NCBI GenBank assembly: GCA_016208315.1
Contig: JACQYF010000037.1
Span: forward strand, 1-47,999
DNA: 47,999 bases
DNA from: Chloroflexota bacterium
Lineage (GTDB): Bacteria; Chloroflexota; Anaerolineae; UBA4142
Direction of reading: 5' to 3'
Positions within the stretch are counted from its first letter, which is position 1. Each line of letters begins with the position of its first letter. A program made the translations under genes and the position numbers. Below, one piece after another: positions 1 to 8,800 of this stretch. The notes below the pieces were generated by a model that was given only the letters and a program-made list of their open reading frames with translations, ran no database searches and was not told the origin of the DNA.

Positions 1-3000
1 ATTCTCTGCTTCGTCGCTGTAGGGTGGCTCGCGTCTACCCCAGCGGACCAAGTCTATAGTCTGACCGTCATCCTGCTCCACAGCGAGAGGGAAGCTTACC
101 TCATCCTTTACGTCATCAAAGAAAGCGAACTGGACTTGGGAATTGCTCAAATCCATAATCTTGGACATTTCTTCGTACATCTTGTCTAGAATTTGGTTAA
201 TAGCCAGATTGCTTACCGTCCGGCCAATCTCGGTCAGAACTCCAAGTTCTCGCACCTTGCGCTCAAGTTGCTCGTTGGCGTGTGTTTGCTGCTCATACAA
301 GCGAGCATTGTGAATGGCAATAGCGGCCTGATTTGAGAATAGGTTTAGGAAGAGCTTATCATTTTCGGAAAAATGATGTGGTTCGGTCAGGTCGAGATAA
401 AGCAGACCGATCACATTATCGCCTGCTATCAACGGCAAATGTGCAATAGCCTTGACCTCCAAGTCTCTAAACTCCGGCCGGATACCAGTGACTCCGGTTT
501 CAAGCTTTGTTGCCATGTCATCAACGAACAATGCTTTTTTCTCCTGGACGATGTACGCGCTTGTCCCATCCGGGCGTGGTGGGCTGTCCCAGACTCTCGG
601 ATCCAAATCTCTTGAGATCCATTTCGGATATGTGCCCGTGTTAGGATCATAGAAGCGAATAGCGCAGCGAGCTCCCTTGAAGACTTGCTTGACACATTCA
701 AGCACGTCTTCGCAGACTTTAGCCGGATCAGTAGGCTCGCGTAAGATTCTTGCCGTGATATCCTGCAGCTCTCGTAGCCGTGTGGCCCGTTCCTCAACGT
801 AGCCAAATAGCTCTGCTTTTTCAATTGCGATCGAAACCTGAGCCGCAAAGAGTTTCAGAATCTGTTGTTCATTCTTAGTAAAGTCATGAGTTTGCCCCAG
901 CCCAACAGATAGTATCCCAATTACATCGTCCCCTTTTACAAGAGGCAAGCAGGCGAATGCTCGAACGCCGTTGGCAATCAGAGTCGGGTGAACCCTAGGC
1001 ATTCCTTCTGGAACTACCGCGTTGACGTCTCCAATGTAATAGGCTGTCTTGCTGTCAATCACATATTTACTCATGCCCTTGGAACTCGGATACAGCGCCT
1101 TTGTGGTATCAGCAACATCAGGAGTCGTCAGTTGTTCCCCGAACCTGCCGGTTTTGGAGTCATAAGATCTGAAACCACATTGGGCGTCGCCGAATATACT
1201 GACCAGACTGCTCAGGATTTGTTCAATGACCTTTCCAAATTCGACCTCTCTGGAGATCGCCGCGGTCGCATGCTGCAATTTCTCGAGCTGTGTTGCGCGA
1301 TCGTCCAACTCTCGGAATAGCTGTGCCTTCTCCATTGCCGCCGCCGCGAGATGGCCGAGGTCTTTGCAAAGTTCTTCTTGCGCCGGGCTAAAGGCGTCTG
1401 CCTTGGGGCTTTCCAGGTTGAGAACGCCAATTACCTTATCGTCTGTACTTTTGAGTGGTACAGCCATCTCTGAAATGGTGGAATCGCTCCACAGCAGATA
1501 GTAAGGATCATTAGCTCGCACATTGCCCGTGCGATAAGCACGACCGGTTCGGGCCACATAGCCGGTAATGCCTACATCCCAGCTCCGTATATGGACGTTT
1601 TCTGGGAGCTGATCCTTGGGCAGCGTGTGGTCTTTCAACCAAATGGCTTGAGGGATCAATTGTCTGCTAGTGGCATCTGCGAGACGGATGGAGCCATACT
1701 CAGCCCCGAACAGCTTGGCCGCCTCTTCAATTATTATCGGAAGCGGATCAGTTGTTGTGCCAATTGCCCCTACGACTCTTTGAAGCGCAGCAATATCTTT
1801 GCGACGCTGCTCGTACATCGCGGCATTAGCCGCCGCCTGACCTGTTTGGAGAGCCAGTGTCTCCACCATCTGCAAGTCACGTTCATCAAAGGCGTTGAGC
1901 TGGTCTTGGTCAGCGGAAATAACGCCTATTACCTGACCTTCGATCTGCACTGGCACAACAATCATTGAGCGATCAACGTCTGGACGCGTTCTACCCATGC
2001 TGAACCGATCGTCTCTCCTGGCATCGCGAGTGAGGATTGACATACCGTTTTTCGCCACCCATCCGACAAAACCTTCACCAGAACTAAACGTTCGGGTCAC
2101 CTTAACATGATTGCCTTGTGTAAGAGACGCACATGGTACAAGCAGATCGTTCTGTGTGGCAAAAATGGTGCAATGCGAGCAACCCAATACTTTGAAAACC
2201 GCGTTCACCGCAGTCTTAAAGATCATGCTCTCATCCAATTGTGTGGCTAGTTCACGGCCTACCCGATTCAAAGTCTCTAACCGTTGGATATGGCGAGCAT
2301 TCAGTATCGCTTGGCTTGCTTGGGCCGCAAGCGCCCCTAACAACCGGAGATCCTGTTCGTCAAAGGCGTCAGGTCTATCTTGTTCTGCTGAAATCACTCC
2401 ATAGATCCTATCGGTCTCAAGAAAGATGGGCACTGCTAACAATGATTGTGGATTACCTTTGGCCGACCACCCCGGTTCGAAACGTCTATCTTTGCCAGTG
2501 TCAGGCACAAGCGCGGATCTTCCCTCTTGCGCGACCCAGCCCGCAACCCCTTGGCCCAGTTTGAAGGTCTTGCCTTGTAGTCCCTCCGCGAAAACCCCTT
2601 GTGCCGTTTTAAGCACCAGGTGATCAGTTTCCAAGCCGAAGATAGAACAGTGAGTACAATCAAGAGTGTCTACTACCGCCCGAGCGATTGCATTCAGAAT
2701 GGCATCCTCAGTCAAGATCCCGGGGCGATCCGCGCGAGCATTCTCGATGCCGGACGCTGCTTGACTGGCAATTGCCTCCAGTTTCCGCACGTCATCTTCG
2801 CTGAAAGCGTTAGCCCTCGGGCTTTGGACGGAGATAACCCCGATTGCCTCATTTCCAGAAAGAAGAGGGACGCCTAACCATGCCTTTTGTCGTTCGGTGA
2901 CAATCTCGGCTTTGATTGGAAGATATGCCTCTTCGTTGTCATAGTCGTTTATGAGTAGATGCTTCCTTTCCCGAACGATCCAACCTGTTAGACCGGATAC

Positions 3001-3579
3001 TTTGCCTGTAAATTTCTCTAGTGGGCGACCCTCATTCATCCAAAGCTCAAATCGCAATTGGTCTTTTGGCTTGTCGTAGAGACAGATGAAGAAGTTAGTC
3101 GTGTCCATCCGCTGGGAAGCTTGATCGTATGCTTGCCATAGTATCTCTTCGATACCGATGCCAGATATGACCTGCCCAACTCTGTTCAACGCCCGTAGCT
3201 CCTGAATTCGTTTCGAATGTTGAAGTGCAACACCCGCCTGGCTTGCGAATGCTTGCAGAAGCTCAACCTCCCATTGAGTAAACTCCCTCTTGACGAGACT
3301 GTAAACACTCAGAGCACCGATGGCTCGCCGCGGAGAAGCCAACAGTGGAACAACAAGAACCGACTTCCATCCTCGTCGTTCGGCCTCATCCGTTGTTTCT
3401 TGCGACAGGCGATTGTCGGCAAGAATATCCAAAATCTGCGTTGTTTCACCCGTTCTTACAACGTCGCCTACAATGCTAGTTGCGAGGCTCAGGACGCGAG
3501 CACGTACATATTCCTCTCGTAACCCCTTGTGGGCACGAATCATGACGTTCGCGCTGTTCCTTTTGTCCAGCAGCCACAT
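1..3579 (-). CDS. Tandem-GAF sensor protein, downstream part (runs off the left edge)
   Basis: Reading the minus strand from about 3590 down to base 1 gives one frame in which I found no stop codon. It encodes a chain of GAF domains, the small-ligand or signal-sensing fold of bacterial sensor proteins. I count eight here, the last one cut by the window edge. Each shows the usual pattern: a helix starting near an LNRVG or LQ stretch, a central GVAGWVA or GITGYVA turn, a VPL strand, a VIGVIS or VIGVLN strand and a closing AFxxxDxxLLxxLAxQAxxAIxNA helix. The frame joins the upstream membrane segment (3476-4672) by a one-base shift at the GGG run 3587-3589; removing one base gives a continuous NPVAMWLLDKR reading. 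The ATG at 3577-3579 is merely the first one in this frame and is probably not a real start. The missing C-terminus may hold a histidine kinase, GGDEF or phosphatase output domain; this is inference. Confidence 0.8.
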   Translation of the reverse strand, partial: MWLLDKRNSANVMIRAHKGLREEYVRARVLSLATSIVGDVVRTGETTQILDILADNRLSQETTDEAERRGWKSVLVVPLLASPRRAIGALSVYSLVKREFTQWEVELLQAFASQAGVALQHSKRIQELRALNRVGQVISGIGIEEILWQAYDQASQRMDTTNFFICLYDKPKDQLRFELWMNEGRPLEKFTGKVSGLTGWIVRERKHLLINDYDNEEAYLPIKAEIVTERQKAWLGVPLLSGNEAIGVISVQSPRANAFSEDDVRKLEAIASQAASGIENARADRPGILTEDAILNAIARAVVDTLDCTHCSIFGLETDHLVLKTAQGVFAEGLQGKTFKLGQGVAGWVAQEGRSALVPDTGKDRRFEPGWSAKGNPQSLLAVPIFLETDRIYGVISAEQDRPDAFDEQDLRLLGALAAQASQAILNARHIQRLETLNRVGRELATQLDESMIFKTAVNAVFKVLGCSHCTIFATQNDLLVPCASLTQGNHVKVTRTFSSGEGFVGWVAKNGMSILTRDARRDDRFSMGRTRPDVDRSMIVVPVQIEGQVIGVISADQDQLNAFDERDLQMVETLALQTGQAAANAAMYEQRRKDIAALQRVVGAIGTTTDPLPIIIEEAAKLFGAEYGSIRLADATSRQLIPQAIWLKDHTLPKDQLPENVHIRSWDVGITGYVARTGRAYRTGNVRANDPYYLLWSDSTISEMAVPLKSTDDKVIGVLNLESPKADAFSPAQEELCKDLGHLAAAAMEKAQLFRELDDRATQLEKLQHATAAISREVEFGKVIEQILSSLVSIFGDAQCGFRSYDSKTGRFGEQLTTPDVADTTKALYPSSKGMSKYVIDSKTAYYIGDVNAVVPEGMPRVHPTLIANGVRAFACLPLVKGDDVIGILSVGLGQTHDFTKNEQQILKLFAAQVSIAIEKAELFGYVEERATRLRELQDITARILREPTDPAKVCEDVLECVKQVFKGARCAIRFYDPNTGTYPKWISRDLDPRVWDSPPRPDGTSAYIVQEKKALFVDDMATKLETGVTGIRPEFRDLEVKAIAHLPLIAGDNVIGLLYLDLTEPHHFSENDKLFLNLFSNQAAIAIHNARLYEQQTHANEQLERKVRELGVLTEIGRTVSNLAINQILDKMYEEMSKIMDLSNSQVQFAFFDDVKDEVSFPLAVEQDDGQTIDLVRWGRREPPYSDEAEN

Positions 3580-4672
3580 GGCTACAGGGATTTACCGTCT
3601 GCACAACATAGTCGTAGAGATCCTTCGAACTGCCAAGGGTCTTGGTTGCGATTTCCCCTAGACCCTCAACCAGTTTTGCCCGTTCGATCGCGGCAGCCGT
3701 CTGACTCGCGAGAGTTACTAGCAATTGGGCGTCATCAGTGGAAAAGCTGTTGGATTCTTTGCTGTCTAGATTGATTACGCCAAGAACTATGCCATGTGAA
3801 ACAATGGGCACCGAAACCAAAGATCGAATAGGGAATCCGGCGATTATGGGCACAAAATGCGGATCCGTCCTGGCATCGTGACAAACGTAGGGCTTGCGAT
3901 TCTGGGCTACCCAGCCCGCGATCCCTTCGCCTAACTTGAAAGTTCTTTCCGTTTTTCCCTCAGGCAAGGAGCGCCCAAAACGCGCGCGGAACCGTAACTC
4001 GCCGTTCTCATCCAAGAGCATCAGAGTTCCGTCTCTGGCTTGGACCAATCTCACCGCCCATCGAAGAATCCGATCCAAGACTTGATCCACACTGATGGCT
4101 GTGTCTATGTCTTGCTGGACTTGTTCGAGCACTTCATAGTATCTTTCGCTTTTCCCGGTTGTTTGGTATCGTCTTCCACTTTCCACAAAAGTCACTGTGA
4201 GCAAGAAAAGAAGAACGAGGTTGGTCGATAACGATGCCCAATCAATTGCGCCAAATGCTCCTGCTGCGACTATTGACGACAACAAGTAAAGGGCCGCGAT
4301 CTCGGCCCAGACAACCCATTCGGTAACCCATTCAGAGAACGCGAAAGTAGCAAATAATGACCAAAGATATACGAACCAGAAAGGACTTGACGCTCCTCCC
4401 GTCAGAATGATTAGGAAGCTACCCAAGACGGCCATCGCCTGGGGGCGAACCATCCGAAAAATGGACGTGTCATAAAGACTAGTTGTTCGCGATAGCACTT
4501 CCAAAAATACAAGATATGCCAGGTAGACTACAAGCCATAGGAAGATCCATTGTCCCTGGGAGTGCAAGCTCGGCGAGAGTAGATAGATGATCACGATGAA
4601 AGCAGCAAGTGCCCACTTGCTCGTCCACTTGATCAGCCATTTTGTCCTGGCACTGATACGCTCCGGTCTCAT
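3476..4672 (-). CDS. Membrane-bound GAF sensor protein, N-terminal part (frameshifted)
   Basis: The start ATG at 4672 follows a GGAGGGG ribosome site on the minus strand. Residues 15-165 form about six hydrophobic membrane segments, followed by a short helical linker and a first GAF domain at about residues 180-335, with the GEGIAGWVAQNRKP core, a VSVPI strand and a GVINLDSKE strand. The sensible protein sequence ends at about residue 360 (VVQTVNP). The remaining ~35 residues down to 3476 are Cys/Arg-rich and unlike a GAF domain, while a second GAF domain continues in the neighbouring frame. The break coincides with a GGG homopolymer (plus strand 3587-3589), so a sequencing indel or a real frameshift mutation splits one protein of more than 1,500 residues. 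In the intact form this would be an inner-membrane multi-GAF signal receiver. Confidence 0.8.
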   Translation of the reverse strand: MRPERISARTKWLIKWTSKWALAAFIVIIYLLSPSLHSQGQWIFLWLVVYLAYLVFLEVLSRTTSLYDTSIFRMVRPQAMAVLGSFLIILTGGASSPFWFVYLWSLFATFAFSEWVTEWVVWAEIAALYLLSSIVAAGAFGAIDWASLSTNLVLLFLLTVTFVESGRRYQTTGKSERYYEVLEQVQQDIDTAISVDQVLDRILRWAVRLVQARDGTLMLLDENGELRFRARFGRSLPEGKTERTFKLGEGIAGWVAQNRKPYVCHDARTDPHFVPIIAGFPIRSLVSVPIVSHGIVLGVINLDSKESNSFSTDDAQLLVTLASQTAAAIERAKLVEGLGEIATKTLGSSKDLYDYVVQTVNPCSHVAAGQKEQRERHDSCPQGVTRGICTCSRPEPRN

Positions 4673-4755
4673 TTTCCCCTCCGTGCCAATGCGTCGGTCA
4701 GCTCAAACATTTGTAGCATAATCCCAAGTCATGTGGTGTTCTGTCTCTGCCAAAG

Positions 4756-5598
4756 CTACCTATCCCTCTCCACCGGCAACGTATCACACCGCACGCTGCC
4801 ACCGCTCTTGATCACCTCCGAAAACGGCACGGTGATCACTTCGAACCCGCGGCGAACGAGCCGTTCGTTCACGGTGACGTTTTCGGCGATGGAGAGCAGG
4901 CGGTTTGGTGCTAGGCAGAGCACGTTTGCGCCGGCGTTCGTTTGCTCTTTGTCGGTCAAGGGGATGATGTGCGGGTAGGCGGCGCGAATTTGCTGCAACG
5001 AGGATGCCTCGAACGCGGGTTCGTAGACGATGGCGTGCCCGCGGCCAATGACGCCCAGCAAGGTGTCGAGGTGCGTGTAGCGTTTGCCAAAGTAGAGCGG
5101 GATCACGTTCAGGTCGCGCCCAAAGGCGCGGTCGAGGAATTCCGCGCCGCGTTCGTCCGTCCTGCCGCCGACGCCAACCCACAATCTGCCATTGTCTACG
5201 ACGATGTCGCCGCCTTCGACAAAGCCCTGGTCGGGTTTCAAAATGGTCAGACCGGATTTCCGCAGAACCGGCTCGGTGATTTCGGTTTCCAGGCGTCGCG
5301 TCTCTTCCTTGATATTCGATACGAGGATAGTGTCGCCAATGACGGTGCCGACATCGCGCGTGGCGTGTTGGTAGGGGAGACCGGGCAACGGAGTGACGAA
5401 CTCAACAGCCACTCCCTGCTCGCGCAGAGTTTGAACAAAGTGGCGATGTTGTTCTACCATCACGTGCGACTGCGGTTTGGGGAGACCGTCGCAGTAATAC
5501 ATCCATTGCACGACGTTGATCGGCTTGGTAATTCTAAAATAGATGGGCGGGCACATCACGACGCGGCGCAGCCGGCCGTCCTCTGAATAACATCCCAC
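4756..5598 (-). CDS. Dimethylarginine dimethylaminohydrolase-like amidinohydrolase
   Basis: This 280-residue protein belongs to the amidinotransferase/arginine deiminase fold family (DDAH/COG1834 type). Members hydrolyse guanidino compounds such as dimethylarginine to citrulline plus an amine, through a covalent Cys intermediate. Visible landmarks are RD at residues 81-82 (substrate guanidine binding in an ATRDVG context), EGGD at 128-131, the catalytic His of THLD at 176, and the catalytic Cys271 in SGGSVRC, ten residues from the C-terminus as is normal for the family. The length is typical. The start is a GTG preceded by GAGGTGAG on the minus strand. The 5' leader contains a promoter, a 26-codon ORF and a terminator, suggesting conditional expression. 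Citrulline hydrolase or agmatine deiminase relatives cannot be excluded on sequence alone. Confidence 0.85.
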   Translation of the reverse strand: MGCYSEDGRLRRVVMCPPIYFRITKPINVVQWMYYCDGLPKPQSHVMVEQHRHFVQTLREQGVAVEFVTPLPGLPYQHATRDVGTVIGDTILVSNIKEETRRLETEITEPVLRKSGLTILKPDQGFVEGGDIVVDNGRLWVGVGGRTDERGAEFLDRAFGRDLNVIPLYFGKRYTHLDTLLGVIGRGHAIVYEPAFEASSLQQIRAAYPHIIPLTDKEQTNAGANVLCLAPNRLLSIAENVTVNERLVRRGFEVITVPFSEVIKSGGSVRCDTLPVERDR

Positions 5599-5637
5599 GG
5601 GCTCTCACCTCTAACGACGAATTCAACCCCGGTAAAC

Positions 5638-5684
5638 AAAAAGACACCTGTCGTTCCGCGTGTTGCCGGCGGAATTCAAGTGTC
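5638..5684 (-). terminator. Intrinsic terminator / putative attenuator in the DDAH-like gene leader
   Basis: On the minus strand GACACTTG pairs with CAGGTGTC (one G-U pair), and inside it TTCCGC pairs with GCGGAA around a 9-base loop. The hairpin is followed directly by five T residues (plus-strand A 5638-5642). It lies about 40 bp before the amidinohydrolase start and downstream of a TATAAT promoter and a short ORF whose stop codon is in the 5' arm. It can therefore act as an attenuator for the amidinohydrolase gene, or simply end transcripts coming from addA. Confidence 0.7.
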
Positions 5685-5756
5685 TGATCTGTCCTTGCGC
5701 CCGAAAGCGTAAGCATGGCGCGCGAGTTCGTCAAGCGCGTCCAGGGAACTGGTCAT
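5676..5756 (-). CDS. Putative 26-residue leader peptide
   Basis: This small ORF starts with ATG at 5756, preceded by AGAGGAG eight bases upstream, and stops with TGA at 5678-5676. The peptide begins MTSSLDALDELARHAYAFG and contains three Arg and a short helical-looking core. It lies between a good promoter and the amidinohydrolase gene. Its last codons (GAC ACT TGA) form the 5' arm of the terminator, so a ribosome at the stop codon would cover that arm and prevent hairpin formation. This is the classic arrangement for translation-dependent attenuation. It could instead be the relic of a truncated gene. Confidence 0.45.
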   Translation of the reverse strand: MTSSLDALDELARHAYAFGRKDRSDT

Positions 5757-5823
5757 CGCACGCTTCTCCTCTGAACCGGACCGGATGTGAGAATACTGGG
5801 CAAAGACAAGCGTACTGGCTGCC

Positions 5824-5851
5824 ATTATAGGCAAATGCGCCAAGAACGCAA
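5824..5851 (-). promoter_or_regulatory. Predicted promoter upstream of leader peptide and DDAH-like gene
   Basis: On the minus strand TTGCGT (5851-5846) and a perfect TATAAT (5829-5824) are separated by 16 bp. The predicted transcript start near 5817 is about 60 bases before the leader ATG. It lies just after the addA stop codon, so the amidinohydrolase gene probably has its own promoter. Confidence 0.55.
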
Positions 5852-5888
5852 AAAAGCGCTTTGGCGATATTCCCGTATCTGCGCTAGC

Positions 5889-8800
5889 TCACACTCCCGC
5901 CACGCGCACCTCGCCCCGCACGTTGAGGAAACAGAGCTGCGCCTGCGGACTCGCGCCGGCGAGTACGCGCACCGCATCCGCGTAGCACGCGACCTGCGCG
6001 CGGTACTTGTAGATTTTCTCGTTCAACGTTGGCTCGTCGCGGATCTCGTCCGTCTTGAAATCCACCACGCGCCAATTGTCGCCAAGGCGATAGAGCACGT
6101 CTATCACGCCGTTCTCAACGCACCCCTCGCGCTCGAACGCGTACGGCACTTCGTGATAGCGTTCCGCCGCGTCCATCTCGGCGAAGAGCGCGTGCGACTG
6201 AAAGCGTTCGAGCAGTCGCCGCACCTCGCCCACCGTTGCGGCGATTTCCATCTGATCGGTCAGCCCCGCCGCGATCGCGTGCGGATGCAGGAACACTTCG
6301 AACTCCGACTTGTCTGGGAAACGCCAGCGTCGCAGGGCCTCGTGTGCTAACTGGCCGACCACCCACGCGGGGCCCTGCGGCCGCGCCGCGGTCGGCACGA
6401 CGCGCCACACGCGCCGCGGCGGCTCGCCTTCACGCGCGCGCACTTTGTCGTCGGCGGATTCGCGCGGGGGTGAGACGAGGGGCGAAAGCAAGGGCGGAGC
6501 TTGCGGCGTGCTCGGTAATTGAAAGGTAGTAATTGGCGCAAGCGCCTCGGCCCCTTGAGCCGCCAACTCTGTCCTTCCATCGTCCAACTTGCTTGCGATC
6601 TCTACTCCGCAATTACCAATTACTAATCCCCAATTACCATTTGTCTCCGGCCCATCAGGAATCACGACCTCGTTCAGTTTTGTGATTTCGCCCAACAGCC
6701 CCAGCCAGCCGCCCAGTGTGAGCGTGCCGTTCGTTTTACGTTTGCAGTGACCGCAGACGATCAACTTGTCCTTGGCCCGCGTCGCAGCGACGTAGAGCAA
6801 GCGCCGTTCTTCGGCGTCCGCCTGATCTTGGTCGCGCCGCCGCGCCAGCCGGTCTATCACCGAGCGTTCGGTCGCGGTCGAAATGGAAAAAACGGGGCCG
6901 AGCTCCGGATCGAGCCAAAACCCGTGCGTGCTCCGCGGCGCGTGTGCGGCGTCCGCGATCACGACGACGGGAAACTCCAAGCCCTTGGCCTTGTGAACGG
7001 TCATCAATTGCACCGACTCGCCCGCTTCGATGGGGGCTTCGCCCGTGCGCGCCTCGACCTCGCGCAGCGTCCGCACGTATTCGAGAAATTCGGTCAGCCC
7101 CACCAACCCGCTCGCGTGCGCGTCGGCGAGCAGCTTGGCGACGTTGCGGCGCGGGCGTTCGCCGCCGGGCGCGTGGCTCAGAATCGCCTGATAATCCGTG
7201 GCGTCGAGGAATGCCTTGAGCGTGGCCGCGACCGAGGCGCGACCCGCGAGGCGCGTGATCTGTGTTAGTATTTCGCGCGCCCGCACGGCGCGCGCCGCAT
7301 CGTCGGGCGCGAGCGCCGACAAATCGCCGTGCAGCGCGGACCAAAACGAACGCTTCACCTCGCCGTCGCGGCGCAGCAAATAGAGCGCGGCATCGCTCAA
7401 GCCGAACGCGGGCGAGCGCAAAACACCCGCCAGCGCGAGATCGTCGGTCGGGTCGGCCAGCGCGGCGAGGGCATTCAATAGGTCGCGTACTTCCGGACGT
7501 TCGTAGAGGCCCTTGCCCGCGACCGTGACGAAGGGAATGCCCGCGCGTTCGAACGCGGCTTCGAACGCGACGAAATGCGTCGAGGCGCGGAACAAGAGCG
7601 CGATCTCGCCCCACGCGACGCGCTCATCGTCGCGCACTCGCGCCAGCCGCGCGGCGAGCGCGTGCGCGGCGGCCGTGCGACCCTGCTCGGCATCCTCGCC
7701 CAGGCCGAGACAAAACTCGACGAACGGTTCGCGAATGCCGTCGCGCGGTGCCAGGCGATGCGCGCGCAGCGGCGAAAAGGGGATCGCGTAAGGACGTGCG
7801 GGATCGTCGGTCGCGCCGAGGATGGGTTCGAGCAGCGCGTTCAATTGAATGACGAGCGGTTCGTGTGCGCGGTAGGTCAAATCGAGATCGAATGCCGCGC
7901 CGCCCTGGGCCGCGACGTCGGCTTGGACGCGGCGCAAGACCGTCACGTCGCCGCCGCGAAAACGGTAGATGCTTTGCTTGCCGTCGCCGACGACGAACAG
8001 TTTGGAAGTTGCCCCTCGGTCCCTCGGGGTCTGAGGGAGAAGTTGGAAGTTGGAAGTTGGAAAGCCAAATCCGCTTAGCGCATACGCAATTCGGCGTTGG
8101 CGGTCGTTGGTGTCCTGGAATTCGTCTACGAGCACGGCGCGCGTTTCGGATTGCCAACGCGCGCGCACGTCGGCGTTGTTTTCCAGCAGCGCGACGGTTT
8201 GCGCTTCGAGGTCGTCAAAGTCGAGCGCGCGGCGGTCTGCTTTGAGCGCATCGTATGCGCGCACCGCCGCTTCGAACGCGCGGCGCAACTGCGGGAGCGT
8301 GTCCGCGGCGCGTTCGTCGAGCGCCCAGCGCGGCAGGGCATCGTCCGCGCCCTGGCCGCCGAGCCAGGGATCGAGCGTCTCGTCATAATGTTCGCGCAGC
8401 ACTTGGACCGCATCTTTCGCCGCGCCTTTGTCGCCGACGCGGCCGCTCAAGTTCTCGCGGCGCAGCGCGAACAATTCCCGCAATTTCAAATCCCAGTCGG
8501 ATGAGCCGGCGAGCCGCGCCCAACGTTCCAAGAGCGCGACAATCTGCGGCGCGAGTTTGTTTCCCGCGACGCGTTCCAATTGCCCGCTGTCGCGCAGTTC
8601 GCGCAAAGTGGCGATCGCGCCTGCAACGGTTGGCTGTGCGGTGTACTGCGCGACGGCATTCGTCAGCGCGGCTTCCCAAGTCGCGCGCGGGTCGGCGACC
8701 GCGTCAAGCGTGGCTTGCGCGTCGAGTCGTTTGGCGACCAGCGCGCCGAGAAGTTCGCGCAGCGCATTTTCTTTCAGCAGCGAGAAAAGCACGGACGCGT

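Noticed and set aside
3577..3579. Independent start codon for the downstream GAF protein
   Set aside because: It has no ribosome site, lies within a GAF domain, and the preceding frame joins exactly with a one-base change.
6736..7614. Large Arg/Ala-rich open frames within addA and addB on both strands
   Set aside because: They are out-of-frame shadows in very GC-rich genes, with no motifs and no ribosome sites.
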